From Roseateles noduli (GTDB lineage Bacteria > Pseudomonadota > Gammaproteobacteria > Burkholderiales > Burkholderiaceae_C): a DNA stretch of 64,000 nucleotides. Both the position numbers and the translations under genes were made by a program. Positions within the stretch are counted from its first letter, which is position 1; every line of letters begins with the position of its first letter. The notes under the pieces were generated by a model. The model did no database searches, was not told the origin of the DNA, and was given only the letters and a program-made list of their open reading frames with translations. Location: positions 1 to 64,000 of the forward strand of contig NIOE01000020.1 in assembly GCA_002205125.1 (NCBI GenBank). The letters are read 5' to 3'. This document shows, piece after piece, positions 9,623-19,358 of the stretch.

Positions 9623-10348
9623 ATGGCAGGGCATTCCAAATGGGCGAACATCCAGCACCGCAAGGGTCGCCAGGACGAGAAGCGCGGCAAGGTCTGGACC
9701 CGTCTGACGCGTGAAATCATCGTCGCGGCCCGTGCCGGCGGTGCCGACATCAACATGAATCCCCGCCTGCGTCTGGCGATCGAGAAGGCCAAGGGCGCGA
9801 ACATGCCGGCCGACAACATCAAGCGCAACGTCGACAAGGCCACCGGCAACCTCGACGGCGTGACCTACGAGGAAATCCGCTACGAGGGCTACGGCATCGG
9901 CGGCGCCGCGATCATCGTGGACTGCATGACCGACAACCGCGTGCGCACCGTCGCCGAAGTCCGTCACGCGTTCAGCAAGTACGGCGGCAACCTGGGCACC
10001 GAAGGCTCGGTCGCCTTCCAGTTCAAGCACTGCGGCCAGCTGGTGTTCGCGCCGGGCGCGTCCGAGGACAAGGTCATGGAAGTCGCGCTGGAAGCCGGCG
10101 CCGAGGACGTCCTGACCGACGACGACGGTGCCATCGAGGTGCTGACCTCGCCCGCCGACTACGAAGCCGTCAAGAACGCGCTCGAAGCCGCCGGCCTGAA
10201 GGCGGAAATCGCCGAAGTCACGATGCGCGCCGAGAACACCATCGAGCTGGCCGGCGAAGATGCCGCCCGCATGCAGAAGCTGCTGGATGTGATCGAAGAC
10301 CTGGACGACGTCCAGGACGTCTACAACAACGCGAGCCTGTCCGAATGA
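9623..10348 (+). CDS. yebC: YebC/PmpR family protein
   Basis: A 241-residue protein beginning [18 protein letters not shown], the hallmark start of the YebC/TACO1 family. Members were described as DNA-binding regulators and more recently as factors that help ribosomes at difficult (polyproline) sequences. The full three-domain length is present ([44 protein letters not shown]). An AGGAG site precedes the ATG. The stop overlaps the purD start (ATGA), so the two are translationally coupled. Confidence 0.95.
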   Translation: MAGHSKWANIQHRKGRQDEKRGKVWTRLTREIIVAARAGGADINMNPRLRLAIEKAKGANMPADNIKRNVDKATGNLDGVTYEEIRYEGYGIGGAAIIVDCMTDNRVRTVAEVRHAFSKYGGNLGTEGSVAFQFKHCGQLVFAPGASEDKVMEVALEAGAEDVLTDDDGAIEVLTSPADYEAVKNALEAAGLKAEIAEVTMRAENTIELAGEDAARMQKLLDVIEDLDDVQDVYNNASLSE

Positions 10349-11628
10349 AGGTCCTGGTCCTGGGCAATGGTGGCCGTGAACACGCGCTGGCCTGGCGGCT
10401 GGCGCAGGGCGAACGCGTCACGCAGGTCTTCGTGGCCCCCGGCAACGGCGGCACCGCGCGCGACCCGCTGCTGAAGAACGTCCCCATCACCGACGTGAAG
10501 GCGCTGGCCGACTTCGCGATCGAACAGAAGATCACGCTGACGGTCGTCGGTCCGGAGGCCTTCCTGGCCGCCGGTGTCGTCGACGAGTTCCGCGCCCGCG
10601 GCCTGCGCATCTTCGGACCCACCAAGGCCGCCGCGCAGCTGGAGAGCTCCAAGGCCTTCGCCAAGGAGTTCATGAAGCGCCACGGCATCCCGACCGCCGC
10701 CTACGAGACCTTCAGCGACGCGACCCAGGCGCATGCCTATGTCGACGCGCAGGGCGCGCCCATCGTCATCAAGGCCGATGGTCTGGCGGCGGGCAAGGGC
10801 GTGGTCGTCGCGATGACCCTGGCCGAGGCCCATGAGGCGATCGACTGGATCCTCGCGGACAACAAGCTCGGCGTCGTGCACAACGAAGGCGGCGCCCGCG
10901 TCGTCATCGAGCAGTTCCTCGAAGGCGAGGAAGCCAGCTTCATCGTGCTGTGCGACGGCAGGAACGTCCTGCCGCTGGCCACCAGCCAGGACCACAAGCG
11001 CCTGCTCGACGGCGACCAGGGCCCGAACACCGGCGGCATGGGGGCCTACTCGCCCGCGCCGGTCGTGACGCCCAACGTCCACGCCAAGGCGATGCACGAG
11101 ATCATCATGCCGACCATCCAGGGCATGGCCCGCGACGGCGCGCCGTTCACCGGCTTCCTGTATGCCGGCCTGATGATCGACGCGCACGGCCAGCCGCGCA
11201 CCGTCGAGTTCAACACCCGCATGGGCGACCCCGAGACGCAGCCGATCATGATGCGTCTGAAGAGCGACCTGTTCGAGGTGCTGATGCACGCCACCGACGG
11301 CACGCTCGACCAGGTCGAGCTGCAGTGGGACCGCCGCGCCGCGCTGGGCGTCGTGATGGCCGCCGGCGGGTATCCGCTGTCGCCGCGCAAGGGCGATGCG
11401 ATCTCCGGTCTGCCCGAGGACGGCGAGGAGGCGATGGTCTTCCACGCCGGCACCTCGATGCAGGCCGACGGCCAGCTCGTGACCAGCGGCGGCCGCGTGC
11501 TGTGCGTGACCGCGTTGGGCGAGGCCGTGCGCCACGCGCAGCAGCTGGCCTACCAGACCGCGCAATCGATCCAGTTCGACGGCAAGCAGTACCGCCAGGA
11601 CATCGGATACCGCGCGATCAAGCGCTGA
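10345..11628 (+). CDS. purD: Phosphoribosylamine-glycine ligase
   Basis: A 427-residue GAR synthetase that joins phosphoribosylamine and glycine with ATP, the second step of purine synthesis in the cytoplasm. The N-terminal domain starts [17 protein letters not shown]. The ATP-grasp part has [31 protein letters not shown] and the signature [14 protein letters not shown], with the metal-binding RMGDPETQ further on. Length agrees with the E. coli enzyme. The ATG overlaps the stop of yebC by 4 nt, so it lacks its own promoter. Confidence 0.97.
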   Translation: MKVLVLGNGGREHALAWRLAQGERVTQVFVAPGNGGTARDPLLKNVPITDVKALADFAIEQKITLTVVGPEAFLAAGVVDEFRARGLRIFGPTKAAAQLESSKAFAKEFMKRHGIPTAAYETFSDATQAHAYVDAQGAPIVIKADGLAAGKGVVVAMTLAEAHEAIDWILADNKLGVVHNEGGARVVIEQFLEGEEASFIVLCDGRNVLPLATSQDHKRLLDGDQGPNTGGMGAYSPAPVVTPNVHAKAMHEIIMPTIQGMARDGAPFTGFLYAGLMIDAHGQPRTVEFNTRMGDPETQPIMMRLKSDLFEVLMHATDGTLDQVELQWDRRAALGVVMAAGGYPLSPRKGDAISGLPEDGEEAMVFHAGTSMQADGQLVTSGGRVLCVTALGEAVRHAQQLAYQTAQSIQFDGKQYRQDIGYRAIKR

Positions 11629-11668
11629 CCCGCGCCGACCCGAGCGCCGCTCCGAACTCCGACCTGCC

Positions 11669-12310
11669 GTGGCCCCTTCCGCCCCTCGCCGCTGGACCGG
11701 CGCGCTGACGCCGATGCCCGGTGGCAGCGCGTTCGCGCGCGCCGTGCTGGGCGCCTTCGGCTGGCGCATCCTCAACGACGGCCTGCCGGGCAAGCAGGGC
11801 GTCGTGATGGTGTATCCGCATACCTCGAACTGGGATTTCCCGGTCGGCGTGCTGACGAAGTGGAGCCTGGGCTTCCAGCTGAAGTTCTGGGCCAAGGACA
11901 GCCTGTTCAAGCCCGCCATCGTCGGCCGCTGGATGAGATCCATCGGCGGCGTGGCGGTGAACCGCCGCTCGGCCAACGGCATGGTCGCCGACACCGTCCA
12001 GCAGATGCGCGAGGCCAAGGCGCGCGACGAGTCCTTCTGGCTCATCGTCGCGCCCGAAGGCACGCGCAGCTACGTCGACCACTGGAAGTCCGGCGCGTAC
12101 CACGTCGCCGTCCAGGCCGGCGTGCCGGTCGGGCTGGCCTCCTTCGACTTCGCCACGAAGCGGGTGCTGTTCACCGACTTCGTCGAGGTCAGCGGCGATC
12201 CGGCCCAGGACTTCGCGCTGTTCGCCGAGGTCCTTGGCGGTCGCCAGGGCAAGCATCCCGAGAACGCCGGACCGATCCGGTTGAAATTTAAGGACGGAGA
12301 TCCCCGATGA
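11669..12310 (+). CDS. 1-acyl-glycerol-3-phosphate acyltransferase-like protein
   Basis: A 213-residue member of the PlsC-like acyltransferase superfamily. The HX4D catalytic motif is HTSNWD (~residue 51) and the substrate motif is PEGTRS (~residue 131). It lacks a clear N-terminal membrane anchor and has the shorter form often annotated simply as lysophospholipid acyltransferase family. GTG 11669 is the start; ATG at codon 16 (MPGGSAF) is an alternative. The stop overlaps the hemF start (ATGA). The substrate cannot be read from sequence; phospholipid or lipid-A-related acylation are options. Confidence 0.85.
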   Translation: MAPSAPRRWTGALTPMPGGSAFARAVLGAFGWRILNDGLPGKQGVVMVYPHTSNWDFPVGVLTKWSLGFQLKFWAKDSLFKPAIVGRWMRSIGGVAVNRRSANGMVADTVQQMREAKARDESFWLIVAPEGTRSYVDHWKSGAYHVAVQAGVPVGLASFDFATKRVLFTDFVEVSGDPAQDFALFAEVLGGRQGKHPENAGPIRLKFKDGDPR

Positions 12311-13242
12311 ATACGCAGTTGGTGCGCGATTACCTGCTCGGCCTGCAGCAGCGGATCGTCACGACGCTCGAGCGTCTGGACGGCCAGGAATTCATCACCG
12401 ACGCCTGGCAGCGCGAGCCCGGCGGCCGCCTCGAAGGCGACGGCCTGGTGCGCCTGATCGAGAACGGCGCCGTGTTCGAACGCGGCGGCGTCAACTTCTC
12501 GCACGTGCGGGGTCGGGTGTTGCCGCCTTCGGCGACGGCGCATCGCCCGGAACTGGCCGGCGCGCCGTTCGAGGCGATGGGCGTCTCGCTGGTGATGCAT
12601 CCGCACAACCCCTTCGTGCCCACGGTCCACATGAACGTGCGCATGTTCGCGGCGCTGCCGCCCGATCGCGAGCCGGTCGTGTGGTTCGGCGGCGGCATGG
12701 ACCTGACGCCGTACTACGGCTTCGAGCGCGACGCGCAGCACTTCCATCGCACCTGCCGCGCCGCGCTGGAGCCCCACGGCGAGGCGCTCTATCCGCGCTT
12801 CAAGCAGTGGTGCGACGAGTACTTCCACCTCAAGCACCGCAACGAGCCGCGCGGCGTCGGCGGCATCTTCTTCGACGATTTCGCCGAGGGCGGCGTCGAG
12901 AAGGCGTTCGGCATGGTCCAATCCGTCGGCGACGCGTTCCTGCCCGCCTACGAGCCGATCGTCGACCGTCGGCACGGCCTGGCCTACGGCGAACGCGAGC
13001 GCGACTTCCAGGAATACCGGCGCGGACGTTACGTCGAGTTCAACCTGGTCTTCGACCGCGGCACGCTGTTCGGGCTGCAGTCGGGCGGGCGCACCGAATC
13101 CATCCTGATGTCGATGCCGCCCGTCGCGCGCTGGCGCTACGACTGGCAGCCGGAGGAAGGTTCGCCCGAGGCGAAGCTCTACAGCGACTTCCTCCGCCCC
13201 CGCGACTGGGCGGACGAGGTGCCGACGCACCTGTGGTTCTGA
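12307..13242 (+). CDS. hemF: Oxygen-dependent coproporphyrinogen III oxidase
   Basis: A 311-residue HemF, which decarboxylates coproporphyrinogen III to protoporphyrinogen IX with O2 in heme synthesis. Family sequences include [47 protein letters not shown] and the C-terminal [23 protein letters not shown]. All conserved His residues are present and the length matches E. coli HemF. Translation is coupled to the upstream acyltransferase gene by a 4-nt overlap, and nadD follows 28 nt later. Confidence 0.97.
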   Translation: MNTQLVRDYLLGLQQRIVTTLERLDGQEFITDAWQREPGGRLEGDGLVRLIENGAVFERGGVNFSHVRGRVLPPSATAHRPELAGAPFEAMGVSLVMHPHNPFVPTVHMNVRMFAALPPDREPVVWFGGGMDLTPYYGFERDAQHFHRTCRAALEPHGEALYPRFKQWCDEYFHLKHRNEPRGVGGIFFDDFAEGGVEKAFGMVQSVGDAFLPAYEPIVDRRHGLAYGERERDFQEYRRGRYVEFNLVFDRGTLFGLQSGGRTESILMSMPPVARWRYDWQPEEGSPEAKLYSDFLRPRDWADEVPTHLWF

Positions 13243-13270
13243 AGGCGCGTGTGAGCCGGAAGGATCCGCA

Positions 13271-13927
13271 GTGAGCGACGGCGCTTCCGGGCAACCGAAC
13301 GATCTGGCGAAGGGGTCGGGTCGTGTCCGTCAGGTCGGGTGGTTCGGCGGATCCTTCGATCCGGTGCATCGCGCGCATCTGGCGCTGGCGCATGCGGCGC
13401 TCGACCAGCTGGCGCTGGACGAGGTGCGCTGGATCGTCGCCGGGCAGCCGTGGCAGAAGGCGGGCCGCCGGATGGCCGCGGCCAAGGACCGTGCCGAGAT
13501 GGTGCGGTTGACGATCGCGGGGCAGGGCGGGGATCCCCGCTTCGTCCTCGACGATCGCGAGATGAAACGCGCCGGACCGAGCTACACGCTCGACTCGGTG
13601 CGCGAGTATCAGCAGGAGCGCCCTCACGACGCGCTGTGGCTGATCCTCGGGCAGGACCAGTTGGCCGGCTTCCCAGGCTGGAACGGCTGGGAGGAACTGG
13701 TCGAGCGCATGGGGCTGGCGGTCGCGGCCCGCGCGCAGGACAAGGTACAGGCGCCGGCGGCGCTGCTGGAGCGGCCGCATCGGCTGGTCCGGCTGACGAT
13801 GCCGGCGCTGGAATGGTCATCCACCGAGGCCCGCCGACTGGCGGCCGAGGGCGCTGACGTAGGGCCCGTGGTGGGCGAAGAGGTGGCGGGTTATATTTCC
13901 CGGCACCGTCTCTACAGTGAGAACTGA
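13271..13927 (+). CDS. nadD: Nicotinate-nucleotide adenylyltransferase
   Basis: A 218-residue NadD that converts nicotinate mononucleotide and ATP to deamido-NAD. The nucleotidyltransferase motif GWFGGSFDPVHRAHL is at ~residues 24-38, with the conserved RAGPSYTLDSVREY and the C-terminal motif EWSSTEARRL. GTG 13271 gives an N-terminal extension of ~20 residues ahead of the fold, so a later start cannot be excluded. The stop is directly followed by the rsfS ATG, a common nadD-rsfS-rlmH arrangement. nadB at the right end of the window belongs to the same NAD pathway. Confidence 0.95.
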   Translation: MSDGASGQPNDLAKGSGRVRQVGWFGGSFDPVHRAHLALAHAALDQLALDEVRWIVAGQPWQKAGRRMAAAKDRAEMVRLTIAGQGGDPRFVLDDREMKRAGPSYTLDSVREYQQERPHDALWLILGQDQLAGFPGWNGWEELVERMGLAVAARAQDKVQAPAALLERPHRLVRLTMPALEWSSTEARRLAAEGADVGPVVGEEVAGYISRHRLYSEN

Positions 13928-14872
13928 ATGGACATCAAGAAACTGGAACGTGCCATCGTCGATGGTCTTGAGGATGTGAAGGGCCAGGACATCCTGGTCT
14001 TCGACACCGAGCGCCTGTCGCCGCTGTTCGAGCGCGTGATCATCGCCTCGGGCACGAGCAACCGGCAGACCAAGGCGCTGGCCTCCAGCGTGCGCGAGAC
14101 GGTCAAGAAGCGCGGCATGCAGGTCATGCGCACCGAGGGCGAAGACAACGGCGAATGGATCATCGTCGACTGCGGCGCCGCCGTGGTCCACCTGATGCAG
14201 CCGGCCATCCGCCAGTATTACCACCTGGAAGAGATCTGGGGCGGCAAGCCGGTCAAGCTCAAGCTGGGCAACAGCGGCACCAAGCTGGTGAAGGCCTCCG
14301 AGCCGATGGACGACGAGGACGAGGCGCCCAAGGCGAAGAAGTCCTCCGCCAAGAAGGCGGCGAAGGCAGACAAGGCTGAGAAGGCCGAGAAGTCCGACAA
14401 GGCCGCCAAGGCCGACAAGAAGGCGACCAAGGTCAAGTCCGTCGACGGCGAGGCCATTGGTGCCGCGTCGAAGAAGGCCCCGACCCGCGCGACCGGCACC
14501 AAGTCCGCAGCCGCCAAGTCGACCAAGGCTGCCCCGGTGAAGGCTGCGACGACGAAGTCGTCCGCGACCAAGTCCGCCAAGCCGGCCGCCAAGAAGACGA
14601 GCATCAAGACGACCGCTGCTTCCGCCAAGCCGGCGGCCAAGACCGCCCGCAAGTCCGCCGCCACCCAGGCGCCGGTCGAGACGGTGAAGGTCGGCCTGAA
14701 GAAGCCGGCGACGAAGAAGGTCTCGCCCAAGGTCGCCGCCGCCAAGCCGGCAGCCGCCCCGAGAAAGCCGGCCGCCAAGTCGGTGGCGAAACCGGCGGCC
14801 AAGTCGGTCTCCAAGCCGGCCGCCAAGAAGACCACGGTGAAGACCGGCACGAAGTCCAAGCCCAAGGCCTGA
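13928..14872 (+). CDS. rsfS: Ribosomal silencing factor with long Lys/Ala-rich tail
   Basis: Residues 1-~115 are a normal RsfS domain ([44 protein letters not shown]), which binds ribosomal protein uL14 and blocks subunit joining in starved cells. Residues ~116-314 are an unusual tail built almost wholly of Lys, Ala, Ser, Thr and Pro ([25 protein letters not shown] repeats). It resembles histone H1-like and AlgP-type nucleic-acid-binding tails. The family is normally ~105-130 residues, so this is nearly three times the usual length. No frameshift separates the parts. It sits directly behind nadD and 4 nt ahead of rlmH. Confidence 0.93.
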   Translation: MDIKKLERAIVDGLEDVKGQDILVFDTERLSPLFERVIIASGTSNRQTKALASSVRETVKKRGMQVMRTEGEDNGEWIIVDCGAAVVHLMQPAIRQYYHLEEIWGGKPVKLKLGNSGTKLVKASEPMDDEDEAPKAKKSSAKKAAKADKAEKAEKSDKAAKADKKATKVKSVDGEAIGAASKKAPTRATGTKSAAAKSTKAAPVKAATTKSSATKSAKPAAKKTSIKTTAASAKPAAKTARKSAATQAPVETVKVGLKKPATKKVSPKVAAAKPAAAPRKPAAKSVAKPAAKSVSKPAAKKTTVKTGTKSKPKA

Positions 14873-14876
14873 CCCC

Positions 14877-15347
14877 GTGCGGCTGGTGTTGTGCGCGGTC
14901 GGCCAGAAGATGCCGGCCTGGGCCGATGAGGCCTATGAGGATTTCGCCAAGCGCTTCCCGCCCGAGATGCGGCTGGAGCTCAAGGCGGTCAAGGCGGAAC
15001 CGCGCACCACCGGCAAGTCCACCGAGCAGCTGATGGCGGCCGAGGCCACTCGCCTCGACGCCGCCTGTCCCAAGGGCGCCCGGCGCGTCATCCTCGACGA
15101 GCGCGGCGAGCGCGTCACCTCGAAGCAGCTCGCGCAGCGGCTCGAGTTCTGGCGCGGCGACGGGCGCGACGTCGCGATCTTCATCGGCGGACCGGACGGG
15201 CTGGACGACAGCATCAAGTCGAGCGCCGACGAGAAGCTGCGCCTGTCCGACCTGACCCTGCCGCACGCCTTCGTCCGCGTGCTGCTGGCCGAGGGCCTCT
15301 ACCGGGCCTGGTCCGTCATGGAAGGCCACCCGTATCACCGCGAATGA
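14877..15347 (+). CDS. rlmH: 23S rRNA pseudouridine-1915 N3-methyltransferase
   Basis: A 156-residue SPOUT methyltransferase that methylates pseudouridine 1915 of 23S rRNA using SAM. It has the family sequences [30 protein letters not shown] and a C-terminal [24 protein letters not shown] 14877 lies 4 nt after the rsfS stop and gives the expected start [15 protein letters not shown]. The length is that of E. coli RlmH (155). It is part of the hemF-to-maf operon. Confidence 0.97.
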   Translation: MRLVLCAVGQKMPAWADEAYEDFAKRFPPEMRLELKAVKAEPRTTGKSTEQLMAAEATRLDAACPKGARRVILDERGERVTSKQLAQRLEFWRGDGRDVAIFIGGPDGLDDSIKSSADEKLRLSDLTLPHAFVRVLLAEGLYRAWSVMEGHPYHRE

Positions 15348-15354
15348 ACTGACG

Positions 15355-15963
15355 ATGTCCGCAGACTTCCTGTACCTCGCCTCGCAGAGCCCGCGCCGGC
15401 GGCAGTTGCTGGAGCAGATCGGCATCCGTCATGAACTGCTGCTGCCGGGCGCCGACGAGGACGCCGAAGCGCTGGAAGCCGTGACCGAGGGCGAGTCGCC
15501 CGACGACTACGTGCACCGCGTCACCCTCGCCAAGCTCGATGCTGCGCTGCAGCGCCGCGAGCGTCGCGGCCTGCCGCCCGCGCCGGTGCTGTGCTCCGAC
15601 ACCACGGTGGCGCTGGGCGGTCGCATCCTCGGCAAGCCCGACGACGCGGCCCATGCGTCGGAGATCCTGGCCAGCCTGTCCGGCCGCGAGCATCGCGTGC
15701 TGACGGCCGTGGCCGTCGGTCTGCCGGACGGCCGCGTGCTGAGCGGCCTGAGCGTGTCGCAGGTGCGCTTCGCCGCCATCGGCGACGAGCGGCTGCGCGC
15801 CTATGTCGCTTCGGGCGAACCCATGGGCAAGGCCGGCGCCTATGCGATACAAAGTCAGGCGGCCGCCTGGATCGAACACATCGCCGGCAGTTATTCGGGC
15901 ATCATGGGCCTGCCGTTGTTTGAAACGGCGGAGCTGTTGCGGGAGGCCGGTTTCCCCGTCTGA
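15355..15963 (+). CDS. maf: Maf-family nucleotide pyrophosphatase
   Basis: A 202-residue Maf protein. It starts with the family motif [18 protein letters not shown] and has [35 protein letters not shown] and [15 protein letters not shown]. Such enzymes hydrolyse non-canonical or canonical NTPs; the SQSPRR start and GAYAIQ motif suit the dTTP/UTP (YhdE) subgroup, but this assignment is from memory of the family. It lies 7 nt after rlmH, and rng follows after 114 bp, as in many betaproteobacteria. Confidence 0.93.
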   Translation: MSADFLYLASQSPRRRQLLEQIGIRHELLLPGADEDAEALEAVTEGESPDDYVHRVTLAKLDAALQRRERRGLPPAPVLCSDTTVALGGRILGKPDDAAHASEILASLSGREHRVLTAVAVGLPDGRVLSGLSVSQVRFAAIGDERLRAYVASGEPMGKAGAYAIQSQAAAWIEHIAGSYSGIMGLPLFETAELLREAGFPV

Positions 15964-16077
15964 ACACGGACGGGAAAGCGGAGCGGCAGCGGACCCTGGA
16001 CCGACAAAGCTTTCCGGAAGGCGACTCGAGCGTTGCCGCCAGCCCCGAGGCTGACGAGAGCGCTGGAGTACAAGAAC

Positions 16078-17571
16078 ATGGAAGACATCCTGATCAACTG
16101 GACCCCGCAGGAAACGCGGGTGGCTGTGGTCGAGAACGGGTCCGTGCAGGAACTGCACATCGAACGGACGCTGGAGCGGGGCCTCGTCGGCAACGTCTAC
16201 CTCGGCAAGGTCGCGCGGGTGCTGCCGGGCATGCAGTCCGCGTTCATCGACATCGGCCTGGAGCGCGCCGCCTTCCTGCACGTCGCCGACCTGCACCTGA
16301 ACGGCGTGAATCCCCGCGGCCATCACGGCGCGCACGGGGAGGCCGCCCAGGCCGTGCCCATCGAGCGCCAGGTCTACGAGGGCCAGGCCTTGACCGTGCA
16401 GGTCATCAAGGACCCGATCGGCACCAAGGGCGCGAGACTGTCGACGCAGATCTCCATCGCCGGCCGGCTGCTGGTGCACCTGCCGCAGGACAACCACATC
16501 GGCATCTCGCAGAAGATCGGCTCGCCCGAGGCGCGCGACGCGCTGCGCACGCGCATGCAGACGCTGGTCTCCACCGGCGTGTCCGACGGCAACACCGGCG
16601 GCTTCATCCTGCGGACCAACGCCGAAGAGGCGAGCGACGAGGAACTCGGCGCCGACATCGGTTACCTGCGCAAGACCTGGAACTCGATCCGCGAGAAGTC
16701 GCTGACGCTGCCGCCGGGCAGCCTGCTGTTCCAGGACCTGAGCCTGGTCGAGCGCGTGCTGCGCGACCTGGCCAGCGAGCGCACCAACTCCATCCGCATC
16801 GATGCCAAGCTGCAGTACGACGTGGTGCGCGCCTTCGGCGAGACCTACATGCCGGCCGCGACCGCGAAGCTGGAGCTGTACCGCGGCGAGCGGCCGATCT
16901 TCGACCTGAACAACATCGACGCCGAGATCGCCCGCGCGCTGGCGCGGCGTGTGGACCTGAAGTCCGGCGGCTACCTGATCATCGACCAGACCGAGGCGAT
17001 GACCACGATCGACGTGAACACCGGCGGGTTCGTCGGCGCGCGCAACTTCGACGACACGATCTTCAAGACCAACCTCGAAGCGGCCGGCGCCATCGCGCGC
17101 CAGCTGCGGCTGCGCAACCTGGGCGGCATCATCATCGTCGACTTCATCGACATGACCCGCGAGGAACACAAGACCGCCGTGCTGCAGGAGTTCCGCAAGC
17201 AGCTGAGCCGCGACCGCACCAAGGTGACGATAGGCGGCTTCACGCAGCTGGGGCTGGTCGAACTGACGCGCAAGCGCACCCGGGAATCACTGGCGCGCAT
17301 GCTCTGCGAGCCCTGCCCGACCTGCGAAGCCCGCGGTCAGGTCAAGACCGCGCGCAGCGTCTGCTACGAGATCCTGCGGGAGATCCTGCGGGAGTCCCGG
17401 CAGTTCAATCCCAAGGAATTCCGGGTGGTCGCGGCGGCCAACGTCGTCGAGATGCTGCTCGACGAGGAGAACCAGCATCTGGCCGGTCTCTCCGACTTCA
17501 TCGGCAAGCCGATCTCGCTGACGGCCGAGCCGACCAACCAGACCGAGCACTACGACATCGTCCTGATGTAG
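16078..17571 (+). CDS. rng: Ribonuclease G
   Basis: A 497-residue endoribonuclease of the RNase E/G family that matures the 5' end of 16S rRNA and takes part in mRNA decay. It has an N-terminal S1 domain (residues ~38-120: VYLGKVARVLPGMQSAFIDI), a catalytic DNase I-like domain with AMTTIDVNTGGFVG and IIIVDFIDM (the Mg-binding Asp pair), and the Zn-link CEPCPTCEARG. It lacks the long C-terminal scaffold of RNase E, which defines it as RNase G. The start ATG 16078 (MEDILINWTPQ) fits E. coli; a GGAG site lies upstream. Its last 22 nt overlap the convergent gene on the other strand. Confidence 0.96.
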   Translation: MEDILINWTPQETRVAVVENGSVQELHIERTLERGLVGNVYLGKVARVLPGMQSAFIDIGLERAAFLHVADLHLNGVNPRGHHGAHGEAAQAVPIERQVYEGQALTVQVIKDPIGTKGARLSTQISIAGRLLVHLPQDNHIGISQKIGSPEARDALRTRMQTLVSTGVSDGNTGGFILRTNAEEASDEELGADIGYLRKTWNSIREKSLTLPPGSLLFQDLSLVERVLRDLASERTNSIRIDAKLQYDVVRAFGETYMPAATAKLELYRGERPIFDLNNIDAEIARALARRVDLKSGGYLIIDQTEAMTTIDVNTGGFVGARNFDDTIFKTNLEAAGAIARQLRLRNLGGIIIVDFIDMTREEHKTAVLQEFRKQLSRDRTKVTIGGFTQLGLVELTRKRTRESLARMLCEPCPTCEARGQVKTARSVCYEILREILRESRQFNPKEFRVVAAANVVEMLLDEENQHLAGLSDFIGKPISLTAEPTNQTEHYDIVLM

Positions 17572-18149
17572 CCCAGGGACGGCTGGCCGAAGACGGCGGC
17601 GCAGGTCGACGCCAGCGGCCAGGGCACCGTCGTCAGGCCTTCCTCGAAGCCGTGCAGCGCCAGCGCGCCCGCCTGGTGCGCCGGCATCGCGGGCGCATGA
17701 TCGTGGATCAGGCCGGCGGTGGCGCTGGCGGCGGCGACGGCGGCGTCGCGGACCCCCATCGGCGACTGTTCCAGGTAGGCCAGCACCGGCAGCGTGAGGC
17801 GCTCGTGCACTTCGATGAAGGCCAGGCGCGACAGGGCCGCGGTCCTGCAATGGGGATCGACGTCGTCGAGATGCAGCGCATGACCGAGCTGCTGCAGCGT
17901 GGCGATCAGCACCTCCTTCAAGCGCGCGCCGTGGATCTCTGCCTCTGCCGACGGCACGTGCATGCCGGGCGCGAGCGAGCCGGTGTCGATGCGGAAGCTG
18001 CGGAACATCAGCAGGCCGGCCAGCCGCGCCGCGCCCAGGATCTGCGTCTGCGCGTGGGCCAGACCGTCGCCGGTGATCAGCTGGGCGCGCACCAGGCGAT
18101 GGAAGTGCGCCGTCGCCGCGACGAGGTGCTTGAAGGAGCTGCCGGTCAT
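17550..18149 (-). CDS. Conserved-looking protein of unknown function
   Basis: A 199-residue soluble protein (MTGSSFKHLVAATAHFHRLV), Ala/His-rich and probably all-helical, with no signal peptide or recognisable domain. Its ATG overlaps the stop of the upstream Bug-type gene (ATGA), so it is translationally coupled to it. Its 3' end overlaps rng by 22 nt in a convergent arrangement, leaving no room for a terminator between them. The middle (HALHLDDVDPHCRTAALSR) and C terminus hold several His residues. I do not assign a function. Confidence 0.65.
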   Translation of the reverse strand: MTGSSFKHLVAATAHFHRLVRAQLITGDGLAHAQTQILGAARLAGLLMFRSFRIDTGSLAPGMHVPSAEAEIHGARLKEVLIATLQQLGHALHLDDVDPHCRTAALSRLAFIEVHERLTLPVLAYLEQSPMGVRDAAVAAASATAGLIHDHAPAMPAHQAGALALHGFEEGLTTVPWPLASTCAAVFGQPSLGYIRTMS

Positions 18150-19033
18150 CGCGCGGCTCCCGCGGGAATCCGTTCCCACAGCTCGGTGCCCGTCTGGGCC
18201 AGCGCCATGCGCACGCGGGGATCGGACACGACCTGACCCCAGGTCGCCCGCAACTGGTCCGCGAGCTTGCCGGGCAGATGCGGCGGCGCGAGCAGCGCAT
18301 TCCACGCCGGCGCATCGCGCGAGGTGAGGGCGTCGAAGTCCTCCCAGTCCGGCGGCGCGGCGAGCGGCGAGCGGTCGGCGGGCGTCGCGGGCAGCACGCC
18401 CGAGAGGGCTGCTGCAGATGTCGCTGGCGCCGGAGAAGCCGCGGACGTCGCCCCGAACGCCGGTGGCGTCGACAGGGGCGTCAGCCATCGACCGAACATG
18501 CCCGGCGGGAAGACCGTGACGAACGGGAGCTGGCCCACGCGCGAGATCGGGGTGAAGTCCTCGGCGGACGCGGCCGGCGGCTGGAACGGATCGTCCGGCA
18601 GGCGTGCGGGACGCTCCAGCAAGGTGCTGCAGGTCATCAATACCGTGCGCCCGTCGGGAGGCGCCGTCGACACCTCGCGCGCGGCGAGGTAGCCCTGGCG
18701 GTCCGGCAGGTTGCGGACCACGACCCGTTGGCCCGAGCGCTCGGTCCAGACCTGCGCCATCGTGTGGGCGACGTGGTCCGGGCCGCTCCCGGCGCTGAAG
18801 GGGATCACCAGCGTCAGCGGCGGCGGGCCGCCCTCCGCCGATGCGTCGATCGTCATGAGCGAGGGGACGCCCGTGGACACTGAGGTCTGCGCCAGCGCGG
18901 CCTTGAACAGTCCGGCGAACAGCAGCCACCCGATGGCGATCAGCCAGGGCCGCAGGGCGTGGACGACGCGCAGGCGGTGGCCGGAGGCGGTCGGGGAGTG
19001 CGGGCGGCCAGGGGAACGCTTCGGATCGGGCAT
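18146..19033 (-). CDS. Bug-type (tripartite tricarboxylate) periplasmic binding protein, divergent
   Basis: A 295-residue exported protein. After a basic N terminus and hydrophobic segment (LIAIGWLLFAGLFKAALAQ) comes PPLTLVIPFSAGSGPDHVAHTMA, the N-terminal pattern of Bug/TctC binding proteins, then VVVRNLPDRQGYLAAREV and DDPFQPPAASAEDFTPISRVGQLPFV. A low-complexity Ser/Ala/Pro stretch replaces part of the usual second lobe, and the protein is shorter than typical members (~320). It may be a diverged binding protein or a sensor. No TctAB permease is nearby. The start is ATG 19033 with an AAAGGA site. It overlaps the next gene by 4 nt. Confidence 0.7.
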   Translation of the reverse strand: MPDPKRSPGRPHSPTASGHRLRVVHALRPWLIAIGWLLFAGLFKAALAQTSVSTGVPSLMTIDASAEGGPPPLTLVIPFSAGSGPDHVAHTMAQVWTERSGQRVVVRNLPDRQGYLAAREVSTAPPDGRTVLMTCSTLLERPARLPDDPFQPPAASAEDFTPISRVGQLPFVTVFPPGMFGRWLTPLSTPPAFGATSAASPAPATSAAALSGVLPATPADRSPLAAPPDWEDFDALTSRDAPAWNALLAPPHLPGKLADQLRATWGQVVSDPRVRMALAQTGTELWERIPAGAAR

Positions 19034-19358
19034 GGTGTCCTTTCGGTTTCTGCTGCTTGCGTGGCGTGACGGGCCTGATGGGTGCGGCAGGCGCGGCAGG
19101 CGCGGCGTGCGCGGGCGAAGGGAACCATTCTGGGAATCGGGTCCGCGACGCGCCATGACCCGAACTCATCGAAGATGCAGCCGTCACCGACTGGTTCTAG
19201 CCATCGACTGACATGTTGGTGGGGGCGCCCCGGGCAGGGGCCAGGGCTTGAGGGCTGGAGCGCCGCTTGCCGATGGGCTTGCCCTTTGTAACCTCGCCGT
19301 GTCGCGACCCCTGTCCAGGCCTCGGGCACAATCAGGCCTCCATTCGTTCCGCAAGCCG
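19034..19358. other. Divergent intergenic region, Bug-type gene / tolB
   Basis: A 325-bp stretch between two divergent genes. It must hold the promoters for both, but I see no convincing -35/-10 pair. It contains short GC-rich near-repeats (GCGGCAGGC units near 19085-19105) and a small GGGGCGCCCC palindrome near 19224. No RNA gene or extra reading frame is apparent. Confidence 0.5.

Noticed and set aside
17550-19187. A single 545-codon frame spanning two minus-strand genes
   Set aside because: It reads the Bug-type gene in the wrong frame before entering the real 199-residue gene at ATG 18149; the ATGA overlap explains both.
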